From Pedobacter mendelii (GTDB lineage: Bacteria > Bacteroidota > Bacteroidia > Sphingobacteriales > Sphingobacteriaceae), in the NCBI RefSeq assembly GCF_014635725.1, contig NZ_BMDJ01000014.1:1-64000 (forward strand): 64,000 bases of DNA, read 5' to 3'. The first letter of the stretch is position 1, and the number at the start of each line of letters is the position of its first letter. Positions 51,951 through 61,185 of the stretch are shown piece by piece. The notes beneath the pieces are model-generated. The model worked only from the letters and a program-made list of their open reading frames with translations. It did not search any database and was not told the DNA's origin. Made by a program: the position numbers and the translations under genes.

Positions 51951-54656
51951 ATGAGCGTGGAAAAATACGTTTCCAAAAGGGATTTCTCCAAAACAAAGGA
52001 ACCTAAATCGGGAAAAAGTAATGATAAAGATAAACTGAATTTTGTTATTCAAAAGCATAATGCTTCTCGTTTACATTATGATTTCAGATTGGAAATGATG
52101 GGGGTTTTAAAAAGTTGGGCAGTTCCAAAAGGTCCATCAACTGATCCTAAAACGAAGCGCCTTGCAATGATGGTTGAAGATCATCCTTATGATTATAAAG
52201 ATTTTGAAGGTGTTATTCCGAAAGGAGAATATGGCGGAGGAACTGTAATTGTTTGGGATAAAGGAACTTATGAGCCTATAGAAGAAATTAATGGGAAGAA
52301 GGCGCAGGAAAAATATTTAATTCATCAATTAAAAGAAGGTTCTCTAAAAATAAAACTTCAGGGAGAAAAACTGAAAGGAGAATTTGCATTGGTTAAAACC
52401 AATGGAATGGGCGAAAATGGCTGGCTTTTAATTAAACATAAGGATGAGTTTGCTTCAGTAAAAGATATTACCAAGCAAGATGAGTCAGTTCTATCAGGAA
52501 AAACGATAGAAAAAATGGAAAAAACTTCTGACAAAGTTTTGAAAGAAGGCTGCGAAGAAACACTAAGTACTGAAAAAAAAACTACTGAAGAAAAGCTGGG
52601 AAAAAATATAAAAGAACAAAAACCTGATGAATTAAACATTAAGGCAATACTAAAAAAAGCAAATAAAACAGCCATTCCTAACGGCATTAAACCTATGCTT
52701 GCTACATTGGTTGATGAGCCTTTTGATGATCCTGATTGGCATTACGAAGTTAAATGGGATGGTTACAGAGCGATAGCAAAAGTTAACAAGGGCGAAGTTG
52801 AGCTACTTTCCAGAAATAATAAATCATTTAATCAAAAGTTTTATCCAATTTATGATTTATTAAACAGTTGGAAAATTAATGCAGTTTTAGATGGTGAAAT
52901 TTTAGTGCTTAATGATAAAGGTATCTCAAATTTTGGGTCGCTGCAAAATTGGCGTAGCGAGGCTGATGGTGAGCTTGTATTTTACGTTTTCGATTTGCTT
53001 TGGTATGATGGTAAAAATTTAATGGATTTGCCATTATTCCAACGTCAGGCAATACTTGCAGATATTTTGCCAATAAGTGATGATAGGGTTAGGCTAAGTA
53101 AGGTTTTCAAAGCGAGTGGAATCGATTTTTTTGAGGCCGCGGATAGAATGGGTCTTGAGGGAATTATTGCTAAGAAATCAGATGGTTTATATAGTCCTGA
53201 TCGGCGTTCAAAAGAATGGCTTAAAATAAAAGTTCATAAGCGACAGGAAGTTGTTATTGCAGGTTTTACCAAGAATGAAGATACTTCTAAATTATTTAGT
53301 TCGCTACTGTTAGGTGTTTACGAAAGTGGGAATCTTGAGTATGTGGGTAAAGTAGGAACAGGTTTTTCTGATAAGTTTCAGAAAAAAATTATGGAGCAAT
53401 TTGTAAATCTGGTTATTGAAAGTAGCCCATTTGATATTATTCCAGACGTTAACAAACCATCGAGATTTAGAACAAACTCTCCAAAAACAAAAGTAACCTG
53501 GTTAAAACCTGAGGTGGTTTGCGAGGTAGCATTTACAGAAATAACTGATGATGGAGTTTTTCGACATCCTTCTTTTATGGGTATCCGTGAGGATAAAAAA
53601 GCTGAAGAAGTTATTCGGGAGAAAGAAGAAGCTACAGGTGAAATTATTGAAACTAAAGCGGTAAAATCTAAAAAAGTTGATAAGCATTCTGCTGCAATAA
53701 AACCTCCAAAAGTTAAAGAGCCTAAAACCTTGCTTAATCCTACCGATGAAACTCAAGTGAGAAAACTTAAAGGTCATGAGTTAAAGTTTACCAATCTGAA
53801 TAAGATATACTGGCCTGAAAATAAGGTTACTAAGCGTGATATGTTTAATTATTACTATCAGGTTGCAGATTATATTTTGCCGTACCTTAAAGATAGACCT
53901 CAATCACTCAATCGTTTTCCAGGCGGTATTTATGGGCCAAGTTTTTATCAAAAAGATGTAAAAGGTAAGGCACCCGACTGGGTAAAAACTTTTCCTTATG
54001 AGAATGGTGAAGGTGAGAAAAAAGAATATCTGGTTGGTGCCGATGTTGATAGTTTATTATGGATGGCTTCTTTAGGTTGTATAGAAATCAATCCCTGGTT
54101 TAGCAGAATTCAAAATCCTGATAATCCGGATTATTGTGTAATTGATTTAGACCCCAATAAACATCCTTTCGACATGGTTGTTGAAGCGGCGATAGAAGTT
54201 AAAAAAGTTTTAGATGCTATTAATGTACCTTGTTATCCTAAAACATCGGGATCAACGGGAATGCATATCTACATTCCCTTAAATGCGAAATACAGCTATG
54301 ACCAAAGTCAAATGTTTGCTAAAATAATTGTGAGTTTAGTTAATAAACAGATTCCTTCATTTACATCCTTAGAGCGAATGGTATCTGCCAGGAAAGGTAA
54401 AATGTATTTAGATTTTTTGCAAAACAGGCCTGGAGCAACAATTGCTGGTCCTTACTCTTTGCGGCCGAAAATAGGAGCAACTGTATCTATGCCATTGCAT
54501 TGGGATGAAGTTAAAGCTGGATTAAAAATGAAGGACTTTAATATATTTAACACAATGGAGCGTTTAAAAGTACAAGGAGATTTATTTAAAGGTGTTTTGG
54601 GTAAAGGTATTGATTTAAAGAAAGCAATAGAAAAGGCGAAAAGTATTTTCGGATAA
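51951..54656 (+). CDS. ligD: ATP-dependent DNA ligase D (LigD)
   Basis: 901 residues with all three LigD domains in the order phosphoesterase-ligase-polymerase. Phosphoesterase (about 25-165): FVIQKHNASRLHYDFRLEM, GVIPKGEYGGGTVIVWDKG. Ligase (about 245-560): the nucleotidyl Lys in EVKWDGYRAIAK (near 266), GEILVLNDKG, LEGIIAKKSDG and EWLKIK. Polymerase/primase (about 610-895): KIYWPENKVTKRDM, RFPGGIYGPSFYQKD and the metal site VIDLDPNKHPFD. It joins DNA double-strand breaks in non-homologous end joining with Ku. No ku gene is in the window. The acidic/Lys-rich linker (about 165-240) is longer than usual. Confidence 0.95.
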   Translation: MSVEKYVSKRDFSKTKEPKSGKSNDKDKLNFVIQKHNASRLHYDFRLEMMGVLKSWAVPKGPSTDPKTKRLAMMVEDHPYDYKDFEGVIPKGEYGGGTVIVWDKGTYEPIEEINGKKAQEKYLIHQLKEGSLKIKLQGEKLKGEFALVKTNGMGENGWLLIKHKDEFASVKDITKQDESVLSGKTIEKMEKTSDKVLKEGCEETLSTEKKTTEEKLGKNIKEQKPDELNIKAILKKANKTAIPNGIKPMLATLVDEPFDDPDWHYEVKWDGYRAIAKVNKGEVELLSRNNKSFNQKFYPIYDLLNSWKINAVLDGEILVLNDKGISNFGSLQNWRSEADGELVFYVFDLLWYDGKNLMDLPLFQRQAILADILPISDDRVRLSKVFKASGIDFFEAADRMGLEGIIAKKSDGLYSPDRRSKEWLKIKVHKRQEVVIAGFTKNEDTSKLFSSLLLGVYESGNLEYVGKVGTGFSDKFQKKIMEQFVNLVIESSPFDIIPDVNKPSRFRTNSPKTKVTWLKPEVVCEVAFTEITDDGVFRHPSFMGIREDKKAEEVIREKEEATGEIIETKAVKSKKVDKHSAAIKPPKVKEPKTLLNPTDETQVRKLKGHELKFTNLNKIYWPENKVTKRDMFNYYYQVADYILPYLKDRPQSLNRFPGGIYGPSFYQKDVKGKAPDWVKTFPYENGEGEKKEYLVGADVDSLLWMASLGCIEINPWFSRIQNPDNPDYCVIDLDPNKHPFDMVVEAAIEVKKVLDAINVPCYPKTSGSTGMHIYIPLNAKYSYDQSQMFAKIIVSLVNKQIPSFTSLERMVSARKGKMYLDFLQNRPGATIAGPYSLRPKIGATVSMPLHWDEVKAGLKMKDFNIFNTMERLKVQGDLFKGVLGKGIDLKKAIEKAKSIFG

Positions 54657-54663
54657 AGAAAAT

Positions 54664-55314
54664 TTAATCCATACCAAGAAAAACTTTATTTTCCATAACG
54701 TATTTTACCAATGTAGCGGTGTTGTTAAGACCAAGTTTATAGAGAATGTTTTTACGGTGTGTATCTACTGTTCTTACGCTTAAAAATAATATATCAGCGA
54801 TTTCTGAATTAGTATTGCCATCCATAATCAGCTTCGCAATTTCGATTTCCCTTAATGAAAGTAGTTTTTGACTGTTCTTTTTAGAATTATCTCTCTGGCC
54901 AATTATAAATTCTTCCAGTACGTTTTCTATCTCATTACTTACATAATATTTCCCATTGATAACTTCATCAATTGCTATAAAAAGTGTTTTGTCGTCTGTA
55001 TTTTTAAATAGATAAGAATTTGCACCAGCTTCCAGCATATTGAGCACACTTTTTCTATCGGCAGACATTGATAAAACGATTATTTTAACTTCCGGAAAAT
55101 CAGATTTAAGTATTTGTAAGGTTTGATAACCATTTAACAGCGGCATATTAATATCAAGCAGAATTACATCGGGCTTATCTTTCTTAATAATATCAATAGC
55201 TTCTAAACCATTATTTGCAGTTGCATAAACATTAAAATCTTTACGAACTGCTAAAATAAGTTTTAAGCCCTTTATCATCATGTTATGATCATCCACAATA
55301 AGTATCTTAACCAT
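54664..55314 (-). CDS. NarL/FixJ-family response regulator
   Basis: 216 residues: receiver (about 1-120; VDDHNMMIKGLKLIL, phospho-acceptor in DVILLDINMP, about 54) and a LuxR-type HTH (about 150-210; LSLREIEIAKLIMDGNTNSE, IADILFLSVRTVDTHRKN). Its ATG overlaps the stop of the upstream sensor kinase by 1 base (TAATG), so the two are made together. It is the cognate output of that kinase. Targets are unknown. Confidence 0.93.
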   Translation of the reverse strand: MVKILIVDDHNMMIKGLKLILAVRKDFNVYATANNGLEAIDIIKKDKPDVILLDINMPLLNGYQTLQILKSDFPEVKIIVLSMSADRKSVLNMLEAGANSYLFKNTDDKTLFIAIDEVINGKYYVSNEIENVLEEFIIGQRDNSKKNSQKLLSLREIEIAKLIMDGNTNSEIADILFLSVRTVDTHRKNILYKLGLNNTATLVKYVMENKVFLGMD

Positions 55315-58300
55315 TAATTTAGCGTTTTAGTTTTTGCCTTAAAATTTATAGTAATAGTAGCTGCCAAGCCTCTGCCAGGCAACGTATCGATATTAATATC
55401 TGCTTTTATTGCCTGTATATGTGCTTCGATATTTGATAATCCATAACCTCTTTTTATTGTTGCATAATCAAAACCTTTTCCGTCATCTTCATAAAGTAAT
55501 ATTACCTTATTATCCCTGTTTACAATAGAAATGTATATGTTTTCGGCCTCTGCATGTTTTATCGAATTATTTATAAGCTCCTGGCATATTCTATATAATG
55601 CGTATTGCTGTGTATTTTTCAAAATTGTATTAAATCCGACATTGTCTAAATGAATTTTGATGATTTTTAACTTATTAATATTATCAACTAAATCGTGTAG
55701 GGCAAATACTAATCCGTTTTCATCCAGCGTCTTAGGGCTTAAGTTAATCAAAGTATTCCTTAAAACGTGTAAAGCCTGGTCTATATATTGTGCAGATAAT
55801 TTTCTGAGCTCTCCACTTTGAATCATTTTGTTAATATCACCTGCAAGCAAATAGTGTTTTAACGATGATAGCTTCAAACCTAAATCATCGTGCAAATCAT
55901 CTGCAATTCGCTTTCTATCTTCTTTTTGAAAGGTAATCATTTGCCGTATTTGTAATGCCTGCAAGTGTTTAATCCATCGTAAATATAAAATGAGCATTAG
56001 AATTCCGGTTAAAATTAAACCAATTATGATAATAGCAATAAACCACCATTTTTGCCAAAAAGGGGCATTAATTATGATAGTCATCACTATTTTGTTGCTA
56101 CTAACTAAATCTGTAAGTTCAAAATTATAAGTTCCCGAAGGTATGTTTGGAAATCTTAATTCGCTATTCCCCATCACAGTAACTTCTTTATTGTCATAAC
56201 CAATCATTTTATACTTTATTTTCCTTTGAATTGGGTTAATATAGTCCATTGAGCTGTAGCCAATGGTTATGGTATTTTCATTGTGATTGAGGTTTAATTT
56301 TTTTATTGTAACAGAATTGCCAGCTTTGTGATAAGGCTTATCATTAATTTGTATGGAAACAATTTTAGGGCAGCCACTGCTTTTATAAGGAATGGTTTTA
56401 TTAGGGTTAAAGAGGTTTATTCCGTTTATGCCACCTATAGCAACCTGATCATCTTTAAGCATAGCGATACTTTCAGGATTAAAGACCATGCTTTGCAAAC
56501 CATCGGAAGTGGTGTATTTAACGGAGTTATTTTTATTAGTATCAAAAAAATATAATCCGTTACTTGTACCTACCCAAAGATTTTTATTTTTATCTGCAGT
56601 TATGCTTGAGCAATTGGCATCAATTAAAATTTCTTCTCTAAACGAAATGTTTTTAGTGTTAAATTTTAGAAGCCCCGAAGTAGTAGCTAAATATAAATTT
56701 CCGTTTAAAATTATGTTACCGTTTATTGCGTAAGGTGTTCTGCCGATTTCTTTAATGTAGTTAAATTTGCCATTATTAAATCGATATAAATACATTGCTG
56801 TATAATACGTTTGAATTAATAATTCTTTATTAGAAATTTGAATTATTTGTTGAGTGTTGTTCCAGGGCAATGAACGGTTAACATCATTAATCAAATCGAA
56901 AAATATTTCATTCCGCTCAGTGAACGTAACCTTCGCTACACCAAATTCTGTTGCAGCAAGTAAATTTCCATTGCAATATACAATTTGATGAATATCTATT
57001 TTACCTTTAAATTTATTAGGGAAAGCCACTTTTAATTGATAGAATTTGTTTTTAATAGTTTTGTATAAATAAAATGAGCCGTTATTTATTTCTACTAATA
57101 CATCTTTATTCTTTAAATGAATTAACTTACTTATTCCTAAACCCTTAAACATGCTTTTTAATAATTCAGATAAATCCTTATTGTAAATTTTAAGTCCCGA
57201 ACTTTTTGTGCCAAACCAAACCTGATTATCGTTCAACTTTAAAATTCTGCTAATATCATTATCAATAGTTTCTGCCTTAGTTATATATCTAGGGAATATC
57301 ACCTGATTTAAATTTGTATAATCAAGCCCATAACGGTCGATACCTAAGAACAAATTATTCTTTTTATCAATATAAATCCTCCTTATGTAATTTGCTGAAA
57401 TACTAAAAGGATCACCATCTAAATGTTTGTATTGAGTAATAAACCGCTCTGTTATTAAATCGAAAAGTAATAAGCCGCTTCCATTTGTACCAACTAACAG
57501 CCATGGTTTATCTGGATATTTAGCTATAGATGTTCCAATAAAAGGTTTGGTTTTATAATAACTAAAAATTTTATAAGTGTTTTTAACAGGGTTTAGCTTA
57601 ATTATGCCTTTTTCTCCTGCAAGCCAAATTGATGTATCTGAAGAAATATAAGCATCCTCTACATGACTTATTAAATTAGGTTTTTTAGAAGACATAAAAA
57701 ACTCAGAAGCACTTTTCTCTTTCCCTGCTTCAATTTTGTTTAAGTAAATTCCTTTAACACCCCTGCTTACAAACCAATCCAACTCGTTGTAAAATAACTT
57801 TGGAGTGAATTGAAATCCGTTAGAAAACCCGGTTATTTTTTTTAGTTGATTATTATTACAACTGTAATTATAAATTTCTCCGGCTAGATAAACCCATAAT
57901 TTGTTATCCTTATCAATATAAAATGGAAATGAATAATAGTTTTTTTGTAATTTAGGTAGAATAAATTTGAACGAACTAAAGCTATCCGCCTTTTTATTGT
58001 ATTTAACTAAATTACTCTGAGAACCAATAATTAAATCGCCATTTTTATCTTCTATAATATTAGTAATATAATTACCAGGAAAATTTGTTCTGTTGTATTT
58101 TGTTTTTTTATAAGTAATACAATTTGTACCATCAAAACGATTAAGACCATTTTCTGTTCCAATCCATAAAAAATCATCTTTATCGATATGTAATGCCCTT
58201 ATTGTTGGGTCGCTTAATCCATTTTCTTGTGTTAAGTGCTTAAATAAGAGTGTTTTTTTGTTTTGAGAAAATGAATTATGATGGCTTATAAATATTAGTA

Positions 58301-58355
58301 ACAGGCTTAAAAGCAATTTAACATATTTATAAAAATACCTGAGTCTTTTTAACAT
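55314..58355 (-). CDS. reg_prop/Y_Y_Y sensor histidine kinase
   Basis: 1013 residues. A signal/anchor at the N-terminus, then a large periplasmic region of two beta-propellers built from reg_prop repeats (LTQENGLSDPTIRALHIDKD, DDFLWIGTENGLNRFDG, NLWVGTSNGLYFFD) and a Y_Y_Y domain (about 640-775). One transmembrane segment (WWFIAIIIIGLILTGILMLI) follows, then a HisKA_3 dimerisation domain (KEDRKRIADDLHDDLGLKLS, His in DLHDD) and an HATPase with GKGFDYATIKRGYGLSNIEA. No receiver or AraC domain is fused, unlike hybrid systems of the phylum; the regulator is the separate NarL-type gene downstream. The signal may be a glycan or another periplasmic ligand. Confidence 0.93.
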   Translation of the reverse strand: MLKRLRYFYKYVKLLLSLLLIFISHHNSFSQNKKTLLFKHLTQENGLSDPTIRALHIDKDDFLWIGTENGLNRFDGTNCITYKKTKYNRTNFPGNYITNIIEDKNGDLIIGSQSNLVKYNKKADSFSSFKFILPKLQKNYYSFPFYIDKDNKLWVYLAGEIYNYSCNNNQLKKITGFSNGFQFTPKLFYNELDWFVSRGVKGIYLNKIEAGKEKSASEFFMSSKKPNLISHVEDAYISSDTSIWLAGEKGIIKLNPVKNTYKIFSYYKTKPFIGTSIAKYPDKPWLLVGTNGSGLLLFDLITERFITQYKHLDGDPFSISANYIRRIYIDKKNNLFLGIDRYGLDYTNLNQVIFPRYITKAETIDNDISRILKLNDNQVWFGTKSSGLKIYNKDLSELLKSMFKGLGISKLIHLKNKDVLVEINNGSFYLYKTIKNKFYQLKVAFPNKFKGKIDIHQIVYCNGNLLAATEFGVAKVTFTERNEIFFDLINDVNRSLPWNNTQQIIQISNKELLIQTYYTAMYLYRFNNGKFNYIKEIGRTPYAINGNIILNGNLYLATTSGLLKFNTKNISFREEILIDANCSSITADKNKNLWVGTSNGLYFFDTNKNNSVKYTTSDGLQSMVFNPESIAMLKDDQVAIGGINGINLFNPNKTIPYKSSGCPKIVSIQINDKPYHKAGNSVTIKKLNLNHNENTITIGYSSMDYINPIQRKIKYKMIGYDNKEVTVMGNSELRFPNIPSGTYNFELTDLVSSNKIVMTIIINAPFWQKWWFIAIIIIGLILTGILMLILYLRWIKHLQALQIRQMITFQKEDRKRIADDLHDDLGLKLSSLKHYLLAGDINKMIQSGELRKLSAQYIDQALHVLRNTLINLSPKTLDENGLVFALHDLVDNINKLKIIKIHLDNVGFNTILKNTQQYALYRICQELINNSIKHAEAENIYISIVNRDNKVILLYEDDGKGFDYATIKRGYGLSNIEAHIQAIKADINIDTLPGRGLAATITINFKAKTKTLN

Positions 58356-58441
58356 ACAATTGGCTTAACAATAAATAGTTAGTTTAAATCTACTAAAAAA
58401 GTTTACGTTAAAATGCTAAAAGTGCTGTTGCCAAAAACAAA

Positions 58442-58467
58442 TAATGCAGGATAAAAATCCTGCATTA
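58442..58467. terminator. hairpin between glp operon and kinase gene
   Basis: TAATGCAGGAT and ATCCTGCATTA, perfect 11-bp arms around a 4-base loop. On the minus strand it is followed by TTTGTTTTTGG, a T-rich tail. It may be a second terminator that keeps glycerol-operon transcripts out of the kinase gene. Confidence 0.6.
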
Positions 58468-58611
58468 ATAACATTGCCTCTTCACGTATCAAGCTTGAAA
58501 TCAGGTCTCACTTAATGTTATCGTTTCAAGTTAACAAAAAATGACTTGTATGGTTTGATAAATAAATAAGGAATTGGGTTTAATTTTTAGTTTTAACAAT
58601 GCTAAGGAAAT

Positions 58612-58641
58612 AAAAAAGGGATAGGCTAAAAAACCTATCCC
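58612..58641 (-). terminator. glycerol operon terminator
   Basis: GGGATAGG at 58618-58625 and CCTATCCC at 58634-58641 pair perfectly around an 8-base loop; on the minus strand six T residues follow directly (58612-58617). This lies 246 bp downstream of the glpF stop. Confidence 0.8.
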
Positions 58642-58887
58642 ATATCTAAACCCAAACATGCGCTCAAACATGAATGAATCATTTAAGAAACAAATGTATT
58701 AAATATTGGTTTCAACTAATTTATTTTAGGTTAAAACTAACTTGAAATTATCAATTTAAATTGTCTGATTGGATTTTTTTACAATCATGAAAGATCATTC
58801 ATATTTTGAAAATCATTTATTTTATCTTCTTGAAGTAAATCAAAGTAGCGTATCAAATCAACGATTTAAAATAAAGTATAAGATTGT

Positions 58888-59625
58888 TTAATATTTGAAA
58901 TTTAGAGCTAAGTAGAGTAATGCGGCTAAAGTTGCACCTATTACAGGGCCAAGGATAGGTACCCAAGCATAAGACCAGTCGCTTGTTCCTTTGCCTTTCA
59001 TAGGGATTATGCTATGTATAATTCTTGGCCCCAAATCTCTAGCAGGATTTATAGCATAACCTGTTGTGCCTCCTAATCCTAGACCAATTACCCAAACCAA
59101 AAATGCCACAGGGATGGCACCGATAGAACCTAATCCGATTGTTGTCTTTTCTGTACCCATTTCTGCATTGGTAAAAAAGAATATTACAAAAATGAGTACA
59201 AATGTTCCGATTATTTCCGAAAATAAATTCGACTTCAAATTTCTGATTGCTGGAGATGTTGCAAAGGCGGCAGCTTTTAAACCTTTGTCTTCTGTAGCAT
59301 CGAAATGGTCTTTGTAAATTACCCATACTAAAAACGAACCGCTCATAGCACCACAGAGTTGGGCAAGTATATAATAAGGAACTTTTATCCAGGCAAATTT
59401 TTGCGTAATGGCCAAAGCAATTGTAACTGCAGGATTTAAATGCGCGCCACTATAGGGTGCAGCAATAACAACACCAACAAAAACTGCAAGCGCCCAGGCA
59501 GTAGTAATTACCATCCATCCGCTGTCGTTTCCTTTAGTTCCTTTTAGTACAACATTAGCAACAACGCCATTACCGAGAAGAATTAGAAGGGCTGTACCCA
59601 TAAATTCTGCAACAAATTCTGTCAT
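58888..59625 (-). CDS. glpF: glycerol facilitator (aquaglyceroporin)
   Basis: 245 residues, six hydrophobic segments plus two half-helices with NPA motifs: SGAHLNPAVTIALA and GYAINPARDLGPR. The Asp after the second NPA-R marks a glycerol-conducting GlpF-type channel rather than a strict water channel. It admits glycerol by facilitated diffusion across the inner membrane. Third gene of the glpD-glpK-glpF unit; 48 bp separate it from glpK. Confidence 0.93.
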   Translation of the reverse strand: MTEFVAEFMGTALLILLGNGVVANVVLKGTKGNDSGWMVITTAWALAVFVGVVIAAPYSGAHLNPAVTIALAITQKFAWIKVPYYILAQLCGAMSGSFLVWVIYKDHFDATEDKGLKAAAFATSPAIRNLKSNLFSEIIGTFVLIFVIFFFTNAEMGTEKTTIGLGSIGAIPVAFLVWVIGLGLGGTTGYAINPARDLGPRIIHSIIPMKGKGTSDWSYAWVPILGPVIGATLAALLYLALNFKY

Positions 59626-59673
59626 TTTTTATTTAATTAAATCCTGAATAATCAGATTGTATTAATATTTAAT

Positions 59674-61164
59674 TTATTCTTCTGCACAAACACGAGCAGC
59701 TTTTACAGCCCTGTTCCATCCTTTAATTCTTTCTGTATTATCAATGCCCTCTTTAGCAGAAAAAGTTTTGTTTATTTTCCACTGTGAACGAATTTGGTCA
59801 ATACTGTTCCAAAATCCTGTAGCCAAACCAGCAAGGTAGGCGGCACCTATTGCGGTAACCTCTGTTACTTCTGGTCGAATAACCTTACACTTTAACAAAT
59901 CTGCCTGAAACTGCATTAATAAATCATTTGCTGTGGCACCTCCATCAACCCTCAATTCGGTAATATTAATACCTGCGTCGGCTTCCATAGCTTTTAAAAC
60001 ATCCATTGTTTGATAGGCTATACTTTCTAATGCTGCTCTAGCTATATGCGATTTATTTGTGCCTCTGGTTAAGCCGGTAATTGTACCTCTTGCATGCTGA
60101 TCCCAATGTGGAGCGCCTAAACCCGCAAAAGCTGGTACAACATATACACCTTCCGTATCGGGAACTTTTCTCGCCAGGGTTTCTACATCAGCAGATTTGG
60201 ATATCAATCCCATTTCATCTCTTAGCCATTGCACAACTGCACCACCAATAAAAATACTACCTTCCAAAGCATATTGGACATCATCTTTAATTTTCCAGGC
60301 GATGGTTGTTAAAAGATTATTAGCAGAAATTTTTGGTTCAGTTCCGATATTCATCAGCATAAAACAACCCGTACCATAGGTGTTTTTCACCATGCCAACT
60401 TTTGTACACATTTGTCCGAATAGTGCAGATTGTTGGTCGCCGGCTATGCCTGCAATCGGAATTTTTGCAGCTAAAATATTTCCTGCTGTTTCTCCATAAA
60501 TTTCGCTTGATGACTTTACTTCGGGCAGCATTTCTTCTGGTATACCAAAAAGTTCCAAAAGCTCTTTATCCCATTCCAAGCTATGGATATTGTAAATCAT
60601 AGTTCTAGATGCATTAGTTACATCCGTTACATGAGTTTTTCCGGCTGTTAGTTTCCATATTAGCCAGCTATCAATAGTTCCAAAGGCTAATTTACCATCT
60701 TCGGCTTTTTCCTTTGCACCTTCAACGTTTTCTAAAATCCATTTGGCTTTTGTTGCAGAGAAATATGAATCGATAATTAAGCCTGTTTTTTCCTGAATTT
60801 TCTTTGCCAATCCTTTTGCTTTAATTTCATCGCAATATTTCGAAGTTCTTCTATCTTGCCAAACAATAGCATTATAAATAGGAATTCCGGTTTCCTTATC
60901 CCAAACTACAGTTGTTTCCCTTTGATTTGTTATCCCAATTGAATCGATATCCCTTGCTGATATTCCAGCTTTAACAATAACTTCGGCTGCTACTGATAAC
61001 TGTGTTGACCATATTTCCATAGGGTTATGTTCAACCCAACCAGCTTGTGGGTAAATTTGTGTAAATTCTTTTTGGGCAATGGCTACTATTTCACCATCGT
61101 GATTAAAAACAATTGCTCTCGAACTGGTGGTTCCCTGGTCGAGAGACAAGATAAACTTGCTCAT
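59674..61164 (-). CDS. glpK: glycerol kinase
   Basis: 496 residues, a full FGGY-family kinase. LSLDQGTTSSRAIVFNHDG is the N-terminal phosphate loop; GWVEHNPMEIW, ITNQRETTVVWDKETG, FGTIDSWLIWKLT, GDQQSALFGQ and NTYGTGCFMLMN follow in the order of GlpK, and LRVDGGATANDLLMQFQADL carries the second nucleotide motif. It phosphorylates glycerol to glycerol-3-phosphate with ATP. It lies 21 bp downstream of glpD and 48 bp upstream of glpF. Confidence 0.96.
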   Translation of the reverse strand: MSKFILSLDQGTTSSRAIVFNHDGEIVAIAQKEFTQIYPQAGWVEHNPMEIWSTQLSVAAEVIVKAGISARDIDSIGITNQRETTVVWDKETGIPIYNAIVWQDRRTSKYCDEIKAKGLAKKIQEKTGLIIDSYFSATKAKWILENVEGAKEKAEDGKLAFGTIDSWLIWKLTAGKTHVTDVTNASRTMIYNIHSLEWDKELLELFGIPEEMLPEVKSSSEIYGETAGNILAAKIPIAGIAGDQQSALFGQMCTKVGMVKNTYGTGCFMLMNIGTEPKISANNLLTTIAWKIKDDVQYALEGSIFIGGAVVQWLRDEMGLISKSADVETLARKVPDTEGVYVVPAFAGLGAPHWDQHARGTITGLTRGTNKSHIARAALESIAYQTMDVLKAMEADAGINITELRVDGGATANDLLMQFQADLLKCKVIRPEVTEVTAIGAAYLAGLATGFWNSIDQIRSQWKINKTFSAKEGIDNTERIKGWNRAVKAARVCAEE

Positions 61165-61185
61165 AATTAAAATTTTGGTTAGGTA

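Larger units (their letters stand above)
58356..58887. other. intergenic with two terminators
   Basis: 532 bp between the kinase gene and the glycerol operon. Two hairpins (58442-58467 and 58612-58641) fill the functional part. The rest is AT-rich and shows no gene. A promoter for the kinase gene should be in the last 80 bases before 58355, but no exact consensus match is seen. Confidence 0.5.
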
